Of a stretch of 64,000 nucleotides of DNA, positions 49,901-58,670 are shown one piece after another (position 1 is the stretch's first letter; every line of letters starts with the position of its first letter). The position numbers and the translations under genes were made by a program. Below the pieces are notes generated by a model, which saw only the letters and a list, made by a program, of their open reading frames with translations, ran no database searches and had not been told where the DNA came from. Origin of the DNA: Trebouxia sp. TZW2008 (Eukaryota > Chlorophyta > Trebouxiophyceae > Trebouxiales > Trebouxiaceae); assembly GCA_002118135.1 (NCBI GenBank), contig BDIU01000062.1, positions 248,001 to 312,000 of the forward strand, given 5' to 3'.

Positions 49901-50631
49901 TTTCTTCTGAATCTTCTCATGGCAGCATGGACAAGAGTCGTGATAATTGTGTCAGCGCAGCACTTGACATTGTTAGAGGTTCATCAATGTCAAATGCAAA
50001 GGCGAGTTGTATGCTAACAACTTGTAAAAATGTCAAATGCAACTCGCTGTTGCCACTGCTGAGAGTCTGTATCGAGTCTTGGACGTCAAAAGGGACTGAA
50101 GCAGCAGGAAGACACAGGAAGGCAAATACCAACTTGACAGCAAATTCAAAGGGCAAAACGGTTTGATCTGACCTTTTCAAAGCCAGTTCCGCCAGTTTCC
50201 TTGCCATCTCTGCATCTTGCAATGCTTCCTGATACATGTGCAGTTTGAGATACGAAGCTGCCCTATTGTTGTAGCAGGAATACATCTCAGCATGGCTCAG
50301 ATTGTTTTGCCGAGCTTTGGCGAACAATCTGCTGTAGGCCACCACAGCCTCGACGTGCTTGCTTTCCCTGTACAGCTGTACAGCCTCGCCGTTCAGCCGT
50401 GCCATACTGCGGTGCGCGTGATCTTGCTCAGATGGCGTTGCTGCCAAGGCCTGCGACACTTGCCTCCGTGACTGCAAGCACAAAAACCCACTTTGGATTG
50501 ATGATTTTCACGGCTTTACCAGCAGCAGTGCAGTGACGTACCTGCTCAGCGTTGCGCTCACGACTTGTTACCGCGTCATGTGTTTGGTCTGCTGCGATAT
50601 TGTCTGCCGCGGTCTCACTCGTAAAGCTCAT
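31972..50631 (-). CDS. TPR protein with two arginine-methyltransferase-like modules (PRMT9/PRMT7 type)
   Basis: Nineteen phase-consistent exons (minus): 50631-50542, 50471-50173, 49380-49193, 47188-47112, 46645-46447, 45502-45287, 44735-44632, 44123-44039, 43160-43040, 42864-42773, 41863-41658, 41086-40781, 40369-40243, 39844-39679, 37966-37752, 37086-36326, 35361-35185, 34347-34231, 32109-31972; 1227 aa. Residues 45-190 are TPR helices (MYSCYNNRAASYLKLHMYQE; YVKSFLRKAQALLGLKSYRL). Module 1 has RVLDLAAGAG, GVDRWLYLSLACKEAL and CDMIDEGLLASGMMP. Module 2 has VLDLGTGCGLLSLMAATAGA, VADLFDAGLLGGNF, VAGYDLSGLNRYR and AVAFWFDLHLDEE. TPRs plus two modules is the PRMT9 plan, with PRMT7-like details. 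Both double-Glu loops are degenerate, so methylation activity is doubtful. Exon 16 holds a disordered NSPA-repeat insert. The last exon (DGPWTRQIDLTLGLKAYTFS) is joined on phase alone and is the least certain. Confidence 0.82.
32110..34230 (-). other. Last intron of the TPR/PRMT gene, about 2.1 kb
   Basis: No exon with convincing protein similarity was seen between exon 18 and the terminal exon. A missed exon or a gene break here cannot be excluded, because only phase 0 links the two ends. Confidence 0.4.
34440..34720 (-). repeat. Two decayed copies of PRMT exon 18 start
   Basis: GCGCACGCGCATCAGGAA-type segments recur at about 34500 and 34690, upstream (in gene direction) of the real exon at 34231-34347. 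Both include CATTGCACA-like intron sequence beyond the acceptor. The encoded block is FLMRVRSQ.FPSIEKD. Confidence 0.9.
35440..35640 (-). repeat. Two decayed copies of PRMT exon 17 start
   Basis: CTAGCAGCAGCACCTTCTTG and GGCTAGTAGCAGCACCTTCT copy the codons for KKVMLLA plus the acceptor of the exon at 35361. Spacing is about 130 bp. Confidence 0.85.
36076..36253 (+). mobile_element. MITE copy 5, best-preserved (178 bp)
   Basis: Ends TACAGTAAACTCTCTTTGTA and GTCCTTACAAAGCGAGTTTACTGTA (split here for length: right end begins GTCCTTACAAAG). They form inverted repeats of about 25 bp. A TA boundary followed by CAGT is typical of Tc1/mariner and pogo elements. No transposase is encoded. It lies in PRMT intron 16, about 70 nt downstream of the donor at 36325 in gene direction. 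Confidence 0.92.
38080..38600 (-). repeat. Four decayed copies of PRMT exon 15 start
   Basis: CACAGGTCTCATACCCCTTG-like segments (codons for WDKGYETCD plus acceptor) recur near 38090, 38205, 38430 and 38545, upstream in gene direction of the real exon at 37966. The copy at 38545 still reads WDKEYETCDLNTLPHTC. Confidence 0.9.
38467..39420 (-). other. Open 317-codon frame across the exon 14/15 copy array
   Basis: A minus-strand frame stays open for about 950 bp through what should be an intron. It includes two exon-14 copies in the correct frame (VVPCGASLYVMELNFTTGK; VVPCGAGLYVTELNVTTGK) and an exon-15 copy (WDKEYETCDLNTLPHTC). Other copies are read in the wrong frame. It may be chance, but intron retention is possible. 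Not called as a gene. Confidence 0.5.
38610..39600 (-). repeat. Array of copies of PRMT exon 14 end with donor
   Basis: Six or seven degenerate units repeat the codons for CGATLYVMGLNVTTGK and VAGYDLSGLNRYR plus the following GT donor. Starts of the copied blocks lie near 39570, 39430, 39195, 39045, 38810 and a short one at 38640. The real exon ends at 39679, so the copies lie downstream of it in gene direction. Confidence 0.92.
41960..42520 (-). repeat. Four copies of PRMT exon 11 start with acceptor
   Basis: GCATGAGTAGC...CAGTACCTAGCAGG blocks occur near 42510, 42415, 42235 and 42045 ahead of the real exon at 41863. The 42235 copy keeps an open frame (GMSSMGLVLQYLAGENSVEP) up to a possible donor near 42115. 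The others have lost conserved codons or the frame. Confidence 0.9.
42943..42980 (+). repeat. GACA microsatellite
   Basis: About nine imperfect GACA/GGCA units in the PRMT intron between exons 9 and 10. Confidence 0.9.
43300..43350 (+). repeat. Short dispersed repeat, also at 46850-46910 and inverted near 43830-43885
   Basis: Shared block: CATTGCCACAGTGTGGCACA followed by GATCAGCCTTGTTG.CTGGCTAAAGCATGT. It occurs three times in PRMT introns, once inverted. Identity unknown. Confidence 0.75.
43360..43790 (-). repeat. Tandem array of about 120-bp units carrying PRMT exon 8 end
   Basis: Units share CATGCAGG(A/G)..GTCATATGCACAGAG and GGCAGACCTGCTGTATG. The latter copies the end of exon 8 with its donor (CATACAGCAG|GTTGGCC on the minus strand; real site at 44039). 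Copies lie near 43385, 43491, 43608 and 43727, downstream of exon 8 in gene direction. Confidence 0.85.
44905..45225 (-). repeat. Three copies of PRMT exon 6 end with donor
   Basis: CTTACCCTCATC.ATCATGTCACACAGCAGC-type blocks occur at about 45158, 45028 and 44910 beyond the real exon end (45287). Each encodes ILCNLLLCDMM(I)DEG followed by GT. Spacing is about 125 bp. Confidence 0.93.
45100..45145 (+). repeat. G-tract (possible G-quadruplex)
   Basis: A run of about a dozen G near 45110, then GGGGGG and GGGG within 30 bases, on the non-template side of a PRMT intron. Confidence 0.8.
45590..45880 (-). repeat. Two decayed copies of PRMT exon 6 start
   Basis: Around 45600-45690 and 45780-45875 the codons for CKEAL(V/I)TNGFKE, the SLACKE segment and GLHAMVA recur with the GTAGGAC acceptor, upstream in gene direction of the real exon (45502). 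Both contain frame-breaking changes. Confidence 0.9.
46288..46385 (-). repeat. Copy of PRMT exon 5 end with donor, frame intact
   Basis: Nearly identical to 46443-46530. On the minus strand it reads AVIQHSVKAIAAEDKDCRVL then DLAAGAG, followed by a GT donor in the same phase as exon 5. It is the best candidate in the window for a still-usable alternative exon. Confidence 0.88.
47722..47822 (+). mobile_element. SINE-like repeat, copy 3
   Basis: CACAAGACCAAACTGG at the left and CACCTAGCTGGGCCTGCTGA followed by TGTATGTATG at the right, in PRMT intron 3. Confidence 0.65.
47880..48580 (-). repeat. Tandem array of about 200-bp units in PRMT intron 3
   Basis: Units share AGGTGATACGCTGAGTTG, then CTGCTG.AGGCAAGGCCAAAA and TTCCTTCCCCTTGCCTGC, at about 48105, 48310 and 48510, with a diverged unit at 47970. 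The block has donor-like GTA sites, but I did not match it to a present exon; it may derive from an exon no longer used. Confidence 0.75.
48865..49100 (-). repeat. Two decayed copies of PRMT exon 3 end with donor
   Basis: CACCTGTCAGCAGATCCTTG and CACCTGCCAGCAGACCCTTG copy the LLTG|GT junction and the preceding codons (ALRQASEAATQGMLKD region) of the exon ending at 49193. Confidence 0.9.
49440..49600 (-). repeat. Two decayed copies of PRMT exon 3 start with acceptor
   Basis: CACAAATGACTTGACATATT and CACAAACGACTTGACATGTT repeat the segment at 49346-49365. The first continues into the same TCCTGTGATCAAGGTA acceptor region. They lie upstream of exon 3 in gene direction. Confidence 0.85.
49702..49832 (+). 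mobile_element. SINE-like repeat, copy 4 (near full length)
   Basis: CGAACTGGTTGGAGACAGTTGATTGC (start CGAACTGGTTGGAGACAGTT), a duplicated TGTATGTACCTAAATGG, GGGCCTGCTGAGCCTGCCTA, then TTATTGAATGAATGAATGAA. This copy shows the GAAT tail best. Confidence 0.75.
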
Positions 50632-51976
50632 GACGTCAAGCAACGGTATCAGAACGCAAAAGTTACAACAAACTCACGCGTCGAGAGCGAGACCAAGAGC
50701 GCCGGTTGCTATTGGCGTGATCACCTAGGCCAATGTGAGCGTTACTACCTGTGTTCCATGCAGGCAACGCACGCAAGATGTGATGAAATTTCAAGAAACC
50801 ACCTTACAGGCCAATCTGCTCGCTAGCAGCACTGATACACGCTTCCATTGAAATATCAGAAGCTGTACAGGAAAACTAATCAACAATTTCCCCATCAATG
50901 TCCGAAACATTGATGGATATCCCAATACCTACCATCCAAAAGATATTACAGTCCAGACCCAAACAAACGAATGATGTTGACACAAGACAGCACAGGCCAT
51001 CCCCGTTCAAAGATGTCTGTACCAGAAAGCAGCCACAAATGTTTGCCCTCTGACTGAGCAAAGGCCTGAGTAAAATTTGACAACTAACACAGCTGGAAAA
51101 CCCGAAAAGCAACGTGAGACAAAGATGACACAGTACATTCCGAGTCTGATGACGCAGAACAGGCAAACCAACGTGTGATCTGCAATGTGATCTCAACCAT
51201 TGGCGCAACAATTGAAATCAATGAGGACTAGAGCTTGCGATATGTCCTGGGCTGAGCTGAACAAACCTTGGTGGCACATTTCAGTGGGCTTGAGTTAGTG
51301 TAACAATCTGAAGTCCCAGACTGAACAGTGGCTGGCCTGTGAAGAATATGTTGACACCATGAGGTGCGTAGAAGGTGACTGAGAAGGAACCGAGAAGGTG
51401 ACTGAGAAAAGGAACAAAGCTGAGTGTCTGAGCTGAGCATGAAATGGAGGTACAGAGAGGAATAAGGCAGTCTGTCATCTGCCCTGAATTCAAATTTTGA
51501 AATCAACAAGGGCAACCAGATGTCGGAACTTGATCTGATAGCATGAACAATGACTGATGTACTGTGTGCGTCCCCTTACATCAACATGACTATCAGGATA
51601 TGGCAGGGATGAGCCAGCTGCTGCTGGCATCACAGTGCTGTGCAGCATATCAAGCAATGCAGGAATGCAATACAACGCAGCAGAATGCTTCATCACTTAC
51701 GGGGGGCAGGGCAAGGATGCAATACAAACATACATACTGCACAGCAACATAATTTTCAGACACAGCAATACAGGCGAATGCTGAAGCGACATGCAGCTGT
51801 TTCCCTTTGCAGCTGCATGCAACTGTTGGCCTTTGCAACTGTATGCAACTGTTGGACTTTGCAACTGCATGCATCAGCAGTCAAATGTGTGTGTAGCCAT
51901 GGCAGGCATGTGACTTGATTTGCACAATTGCACATGACTCAAGCTGGCAGAAAAGAGAGGGGAATCACCTTGCTGG
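50632..51976. other. Intergenic between the TPR/PRMT and RRM genes
   Basis: About 1.3 kb holding the PRMT promoter and the RRM gene's 3' UTR. Contains a short imperfect repeat of GCAACTGTTGG..TTTGCAACT at 51800-51870. No gene recognised. Confidence 0.55.
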
Positions 51977-54818
51977 TCAAAATGGTGTCCATGGTGGCAA
52001 ACTGTAGTTGGACTGAACAGGGTCTTGCATGGACACTGCAGCCAAACAATTCAGTGTCATTCATTCATTCATTTTCGATCATTCTAGAGGTATGCTAGGC
52101 AGGCTCAGAAAGGAAGGCCCAGCTAGGTATGTACTGGAGCAATCAACTGTCTCCAAGCAGTTTTCCAAACCCTAAATGTCAGCCATTAGTACATCAGCTC
52201 AGAACACATCTCACAGTCTTGTGCACATGAGCTTAGCATTTTCGTTTATATGGCGTTTGCGTCCATGGCCATCAGCTTAACAAATACCACAGGCTCATGC
52301 ATATGAACTTTGCAACTTTGCTTGCGTAGCATTTATTGTAATTTTGTTTGTACGATTATTTTATTCATAAGTGATAATTTATAGATAAATCAAAAAGCTG
52401 TGCTTCACAAAGTGTGAAGTTGGAGCAGAAGCTTAGCGGACTGCAGGGCCAGGTTCCTATGATCATGCACAGAATGTCTGAATGACTGCCGGTGAGATGT
52501 GCAAGCTACCCAATATAAGGCACCGCTTAATGTAACACTTAAAATGGTGCCAGCTGACTGGAAAACAGTCTGTAACTCAACAGAACAAAAGCAAAAAAGC
52601 TCACTACTCATTCTCACTAACTTTGGACCATGTGCCCGCCACATAAAAAACAACAAGAACACCTACAGACTCACCATCGCAAAATTTGGAGTGGCCACCT
52701 TTCACGTCAATCACAGTATCAGCAAAATGCATGGGCTTCAGACTCACCGTCATGGTTTCTGGACTCTGCACTCCCCACTTTATCAACAATAACAACAACA
52801 AAAGCTTCAAAGTCACCTCTACAGAGACTGGAATTTGAACCCTTAACAGACCAAAACAGCACCGACAGCAATCTGCTCTTATCAAAAAAGGGAATCTGTG
52901 TTCAACTGTTGTCGTCAACACCAGTACCCTGTTCTTGGCATCAACGCCACCACCAACAATAGCAACCTTGTACAACAAGACCATTCAGGAGAAACTTGTC
53001 AGACTCACCGTCACGGAGTTTGGAATCTGCGCTCTTCATGTCATCCAGAAGGCTAGCCAAACCAGGGGTTCCAGCAGCAATTGCTGCCTGCTGAGCCAAA
53101 TTGCGCAGGTGGCTAGCGTTGTCAATCTGGCCTTGCTGAAAGGTGGGGTTCGGCCCCTGCAGACCTGAGAGGTATGCATTGAGAGCCTCGGAATTGCCAA
53201 TTGCAGGAGCTGGCTGGCTGTACACATTGACTGGTCCCGCTGAGTAAGGCGAAGACTGACTGAAGCGACTGTATACATCTGGCGTGGGCTGAGTTGAAGG
53301 CTGGCTGTACAGCTTAGACAGCATGGCGTCCAGGTTTTGCTGTGGGCTGTCTGTGGTGGCTGTGTAACCAGCTGGCATGTACTGTACGCTGTAAGGTAAG
53401 GCAGCAGGAGCATCAGGCAGGTACTGTGGTGGCAGCATCTTTTGGGGGCTTATAGGAAGTGAGTCAGGCTTGGGTGCATGTGACAGGTGGGAAGTCACAG
53501 CGCCCTGGGCATTCTCAGCAAGCAGCTGCTGCTGCAGGTGCTCTAGGTGGAGCCAAGTAGCATAGGCAGATGGATTTGCAATCCTGAGGCGGGCCGCCAT
53601 CAATGCGACATCGTTTGCGCCAAAACCAGTGTTGGCAACAAAACCTGCAACTTCTGCCGCAGCAGACTCAAGGCGGGCTGCCTGACTGCTGGCCCCAAAG
53701 CGTGCCTTCTCTAAACTTGCCTCTGAAGACCCAGAGTCAAGGGAGTGACTGTGGGGCTGCTCGTTGTTGCTGTGGCTCACCATGCTGATAGATCTGATTG
53801 CCTGCAGACGAAATTGTCGTCAGCAACACAGAAAAAAAGGGAGTCACTGTGGAGCTGAACACTGTTGCTGTGACTCAACACGCTGACAGATCCAATTGCC
53901 CGCAGTCATCCTCATTGTCAGCAACACAGAAAGAGACGGCATCAGCAACGTGATGAGAGGCAGGCGTGAAAATGGGCATCGCCTATGATCCCAGGGTAAG
54001 CCATTTTGATGGCTGAATGACATGATATGCAATAGGGTCAAGCATCATGGCATGCACAGTGAGTCAAGGATGCAGCTTTGACAAGTGATTATACAAGTAT
54101 GCCAACATATGTAAGCTGCATGCTTCTGAAGCATGCTTGGCTCACCCGTCCGTCAAGGACTCTCTCAGATTGGTCACAGGCCCGCTTAGCATCTATCTGA
54201 CTGTCAAAGGTGACAATGCAGTCCTTGCCCTGCTGTGCAGCGCTGAAAGATATATGTGTAACTAAACCCCATTTAGCAAAATGCTGCTGGACCTGAACTT
54301 CTGAAACACAAGCTGCAAGGCCTTCAACATAGACTTTTGCAGATAGCGCAGTTGGCGTGCTGGCAGCTGGATAATGCGTTGGTGCGTTTGGCTCAAGCTT
54401 GCCAGGCGGACGGGGAGTAGCCCTCTTGACCTGCACAGCATGCCAGGAGAGGCTCAGCGTGTCAGGAAAGGCTCTGCAGGCTGATTCAATTTGTCACACA
54501 ACAAATCCTGCTTGAACCCGCCGCTGATGCTGCAGATAAAAGTAAAAGGGAAAACCTGTGGCTGATGTGGCCCTTACAAGCAAGTTGCAGTATATGAGAT
54601 CTCACCTTCAACTTGACTCCGCTCACCACGGGCTGAGTGTCTAGCAGAGCTTGCGACAGCGCCTGCTCTGAAGTGAACGTAACGAATGCATAGCCCTTGT
54701 TGCGACCCATGCTATGCTTCGGCAGGTAGACGTCCGAAACTGCGCCATATCTTGTGAAGTGCTGTCGAAGCTGGGGTTCGGACAGATCGTAGCCCACATC
54801 AACAAACAGCCGGTGCAT
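51977..54818 (-). CDS. Two-RRM RNA-binding protein (hnRNP/Musashi-like layout)
   Basis: Four exons (minus): 54818-54606, 54430-54146, 53801-53009, 52035-51977; 449 aa. RRM1 (residues 2-71) has RNP2-like RLFVDVG and RNP1-like KGYAFVTF. RRM2 (about 105-166) has AKVYVEGL and a weak RNP1 (KDCIVTFDS). Between them is a short basic Pro-rich linker. The C-terminal about 280 residues are Ser/Pro/Tyr/Gln-rich and probably disordered, ending in a 20-codon terminal exon (SMQDPVQSNYSLPPWTPF, stop). Two N-terminal RRMs with a low-complexity tail suggest an mRNA-binding regulator or splicing factor. Start: first ATG just before RRM1; the same frame is open upstream only from a non-ATG codon. Confidence 0.88.
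52058..52165 (-). mobile_element. SINE-like repeat, copy 5
   Basis: On the minus strand: GATTGCTCCAGTACATACCT, AGCTGGGCC, GAGCCTGCCTAGCATACC, then ATGAATGAATGAATGAC. It lies in the last intron of the RRM gene. Confidence 0.78.
52600..52775 (-). repeat. Decayed copies of RRM exon 3 end with donor
   Basis: GACTCACCGTCATGGTTTCT at 52742 and GACTCACCATCGCAAAATTT at 52669 repeat GACTCACCGTCACGGAGTTT at the real donor (53003-53022). A weaker one lies near 52610. They are downstream of the exon in gene direction. Confidence 0.85.
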
Positions 54819-55320
54819 TCGAGACGAAAATGCCCGAAACCACCACCCGACGTCACGTCCGCTCGTCCGTTGTGCCGACTGCCCCGGGAACGAATCCAAC
54901 GGATTGTCAGTCCTGCAGGATGTGGTAAAAGCTTGTACTGCAAGCAAGGGCGTTCGTGGGAACGCCCTGCTGAGCCACAAGTCGCAATTCCCTCACTGTG
55001 AAGTGCCCTCCTTGAGATGATCGCTTAGCTACAAGTTGTGGCTGATGTTCCTATCATTACAAGTCACCACTAGCAGCTGCTACAACATTCACGGCCTGAC
55101 AGCGTCATTCTGATGAGGCTGGGAGCCCAATCAATTAATTGCAATATTGCACTCATGGCATGATGGGCATATGAGCTGGTGTGTTCAACGATCCAAATCT
55201 GGTCCAGACTCTAGATACAGTAGCAGTAAGTGTGAAAGAATGGCGTGGTAACACAACCAGAAAGTGCGACATACTGAGTGCACGCTGTCAGCACTGATCA
55301 GAGCAAGTCAAGTGCAATGA
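54819..55320. other. RRM-gene promoter and flank of the retroelement
   Basis: No exon or repeat recognised. Confidence 0.5.
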
Positions 55321-55339
55321 GCTCAATTCAAAATTGTAG

Positions 55340-56460
55340 GTGTTCGTCAGCGTGAAGGTGAGGTGGTCAGAAGACCTCCAAGCCTTCACGTCTAGATGGC
55401 AGTACAGGCCAGGAAGGATTGATGTAGCTGAGTTCAAGAGTAGAGTGCACGTTGTTATGGTCGTTGCAGTAACAAGAGGGCAAAGCAAGCTTGCAGCACC
55501 CAAGCTGCCCGCTGAGAACCCTGCTGCAGACCCTAGCATAGTGCTGCCTGCAGAAACAGACATAGAACCTGAACTGCATCCTAGCCCACAGACTGCAGCT
55601 GCTTAGTCTTTGACTGATCTCCAGTTGTAAATGCAGAAAGGCTATGAAGAAGATGTAGGCTGGTTTGAGAAGCTTTCACCTGCTGAACAGGCTAAGTGCA
55701 CACAGAAGCAAGGCTTTTGGTGGCATGGTGATGCGCTAATCATCCCAGACAGTCAGGATTTGAGGAAGCGATGCTTGCACGAGTTGCACAACTGCCCTTA
55801 CAGTGGTCACTTGGGTGTAGCTAAGACCCAAAGGGCTGTCGACAGGCTGTATCGGTGGCCAGGTGTACGCTCAGACGTGGTGCAACACATCAGAAACTGT
55901 TTGCACTGTCAGAGAAATAAGTCAAACAGTAATCAGAAGCCAGGTGGTTTGCTTGAGCCGCTGTAGATTCCTGGTAGAAGGTGGGAAAGTGTCAGTGTTG
56001 ACCTCATCACTCACCTTCCCAAGACTAAGTCTGGAAACACACAGATTGTGGTGTTTGTTGACAGGCTTACCAAGATGGTGCACTTTGCAGCTGTGCCCAC
56101 CGCATTCAATGCATTCCAGATGGCCAGACACTATGTGCACACAAATTCAAGTTGCACGGCATGCAGCGTGAGACTGTCGGTAATAGATATGCTCTTTTCA
56201 CAAGTGAGTCCTGGAATGAGTTGACTGAATCGCTTGGCACAAGGCTTGCAATGTCCACTACACCATCCAGCTAGTGATGGACAGACAGAAAGGACCAAAA
56301 GAAGACATGCTTCAGCATTGTGTTGTTCCAACTCAGGATGACTGGGATGAGCACTTAGATGCTGCAGAGTTTGCTATCAACAACTCTTGGCAAGACTCGG
56401 TAAACAACACTCCTTTCATGCTGAATCCAGGACAACATTTTGCCATGTACATTCTCTGAT
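55340..56460 (+). pseudogene. Ty3/gypsy retrotransposon fragment: end of RNase H region and integrase
   Basis: 55350-55440 reads WSEDLQAFTSRWQYRPGRID, the usual connection after RNase H. 55631-55966 is an integrase zinc-binding region (HELHNCPYSGHLGVAKT...CLHCQRNK, an HHCC finger) with a stop after LLEPL. The catalytic core continues in other frames (WESVSVDLITHLPKTKSGNT, then HPASDGQTER, then WDEHLDAAEFAINNSWQDS). No reverse transcriptase, gag or LTR is visible. It is broken by stops and frame changes, so inactive. Confidence 0.85.
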
Positions 56461-57055
56461 TCATGTCTACTAATGTGTAAGCTCACTGGCAAACGCCCTC
56501 TGTGAGTTGTATTACACTGTGATACATCATCTGTATGCATGAAGCATTGGGCGATCTTTGGGCTGCGCTGTACTGCCTGCTTGCTGCTGACATCAAGTTT
56601 TCTCTCCTTGCTCTGCATGCGCTGCTAATCTGACCTCCTTCAAGCTGTCCCACCCAATCTTGCCCTGCTCTGCCCCAATACCCTGTCGTTTCATGCTTTG
56701 TCGTGTACAATGCTCTTCCAGAGCTGCACAGCCAATGACTGCTCTGCCCAGACCTGCTGTTCCTTCTTCCAACGCAGTGCCATGCGTCCTGACCTGCACC
56801 AGCTTTGTCTTGTCATCGAAAGTCCTGGCCAACCATAGACACAAGCAGCTCACCGCCCACAAGCGGCACATTTATAGCAGCCGCTGCAGACGCAGAAAGG
56901 ATGAAAATGAGATCAAAAAAGCCAACGATACCGCCTGCAAGGTGATCACTCAACTCATAAGATAGCAGCAAAACCATTTCCTAAAAATCCAGGAGTATGC
57001 CTGACAGAGCTGACATAATTGCGAAATTTCACAAGTATGGTCCTTTTGGTCTCAA
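56461..57055. other. Non-coding gap between retroelement fragments
   Basis: No domain recognised in any frame. Confidence 0.5.
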
Positions 57056-57059
57056 AAGA

Positions 57060-57845
57060 TGATTATCATTGTGCAGGGCTATTGGTGGTGGGTCTTGAAA
57101 CCTTGAGTGCATGAGCATGCAAAGGCTTGCAGTCCGTGTAAGCTGGGCTTTTGTAAGCTGGGCTTGGCCAAGTTCAATGAGCCAGTGGAGATGCAGCCAT
57201 TGAAGTACAAGGCATCTATCATCAGGTAGGAGGCGACATCATAGGTCCTATACAAACAAGTAAATCTGGAAATAGTTAAATCATTACAGCAGTAGATTAC
57301 ACGTTAAAGAATTCAGAAGCAAAAGCAGTACCTGATAAGAGTTTCAGAACAACAGCAGCTAGAAAGATTATTTCATGCCATGGCTTTCCATTAGAAGATG
57401 TCACCAATCAAGGAGGGGAGTTTCAAGGTAAATTCAACCTTTTCCTTGAGAAGTGGCACAAAGTGACCAGTTCATATCATCTGCAAGCTAATGACTTGAC
57501 AGAAAGAGCAGATCAATCCTCACAAATGCACTGACGAAAATGACTGAAGAAGACCTCTTGAGGTTGGACAAGCACATTCCAACTGTTCTCATGGGATACT
57601 GCGCCACTGAACAAGCATGCACCAAATACTCCCCTTTCTCCATGCCGCATGGTCATGACATTCCGTTACCTATCAACAATAAGGGGAGAGCTGTGGATGC
57701 ACAGCACAGGGAATTGTCTGAATCACTCTTAGCTGAATTGTTTGGACCTTTCAAAGCTGTGCTTGAGGTTTGCTCACCCAATGTTACAGATACACAGAGC
57801 AGAAATGCAGCATTTGCATTACTTGCAAAAGCTTTGTACTTGTGA
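57060..57845 (+). pseudogene. Second, different Ty3/gypsy-type integrase fragment
   Basis: A decayed zinc-binding part (VHEHAKACSPC), then HGFPLEDVTNQGGEFQGKFN and SYHLQANDLTER from the catalytic core, then an open stretch 57540-57845 with LDKHIPTVLMGYCATEQACT and KYSPFSMPHGHDIPLPI, the typical end of the core. Stops separate the parts. Its sequence differs from the 55.6-kb element, so it is a separate lineage. Confidence 0.82.
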
Positions 57846-58494
57846 GAGCAGGTGCTAACCCATCAAAGTCAGCATCAAGCATTGAATTTGTCATGTCTTG
57901 AAAAATGCATGTCATGCCAATGCAACTTGCCTGCCGGGAGCACTAATGTAAGCTGATTCTTCTGTCATGGAAGTACTGCTCATCTTCTGCCAGATATGCT
58001 TGGCACATGATATTGAAACTATGCTGAGGCCAATGCTTTTGTGTACTGCCATGCAGCTGCTGTCGTCAACACCACTCCAGATGAGCCTAAGCAACCTTGC
58101 ATACTCTTGTGAATGGGAAACTAATTGGCAGTAACACAACAATCTAGGTCAGCTGCCAATGTCCAAGTCCACAACAACTGTGCATCTCTGTCTTTGATCT
58201 GTGAGCGTATTGTGTTGGTTGGCACAGATGCAGCTCTTTGGCTGTTGAAGTGGCTGTGCGTGTGTGTCCGTTTGGGCTTTGAGCCGATAAGTAGATCACT
58301 TCAAAGTAAATCAGTAAAATTTGTCAAGGCAAGGTGACCAATGTCTTCAGCTAGGAAACACATGGTCAAAGTGGCCATGTGGACAAGCCACAGGGCTCAA
58401 AATTTGTCATGTAAGTCTGCAAGGTCTCAAGCCTGCCCTCCCAAGACTGCCTGCTGTGGCAGTATGCATCGTCCCTCCTGGGTGCTTTGAGCCC

Positions 58495-58670
58495 TGCTGT
58501 GTGCCTTGACCTCTGCTGTTTGCCCTCAGGCCTGTTGCTCGCCCTCAGCCATGCTGCTCACCCTCAGCCCTACTGTGTGACTTGCCCCCTGATGCTTGCG
58601 CTCAGGCCTGCTGCGTACCCTGAGCCGCGCGGCTTGCCCTGAGCCTCGCTGCTTGCCTTCAGCCACATCA
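58495..58670 (+). repeat. Degenerate minisatellite, about 27-bp units
   Basis: Repeated blocks of the form TTGCCCTCAGGCCTGCTGC / TCACCCTCAGCC.TGCTG. On the minus strand it reads as repeated AEGEQQA-like peptides, but no gene context supports coding. Confidence 0.75.
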
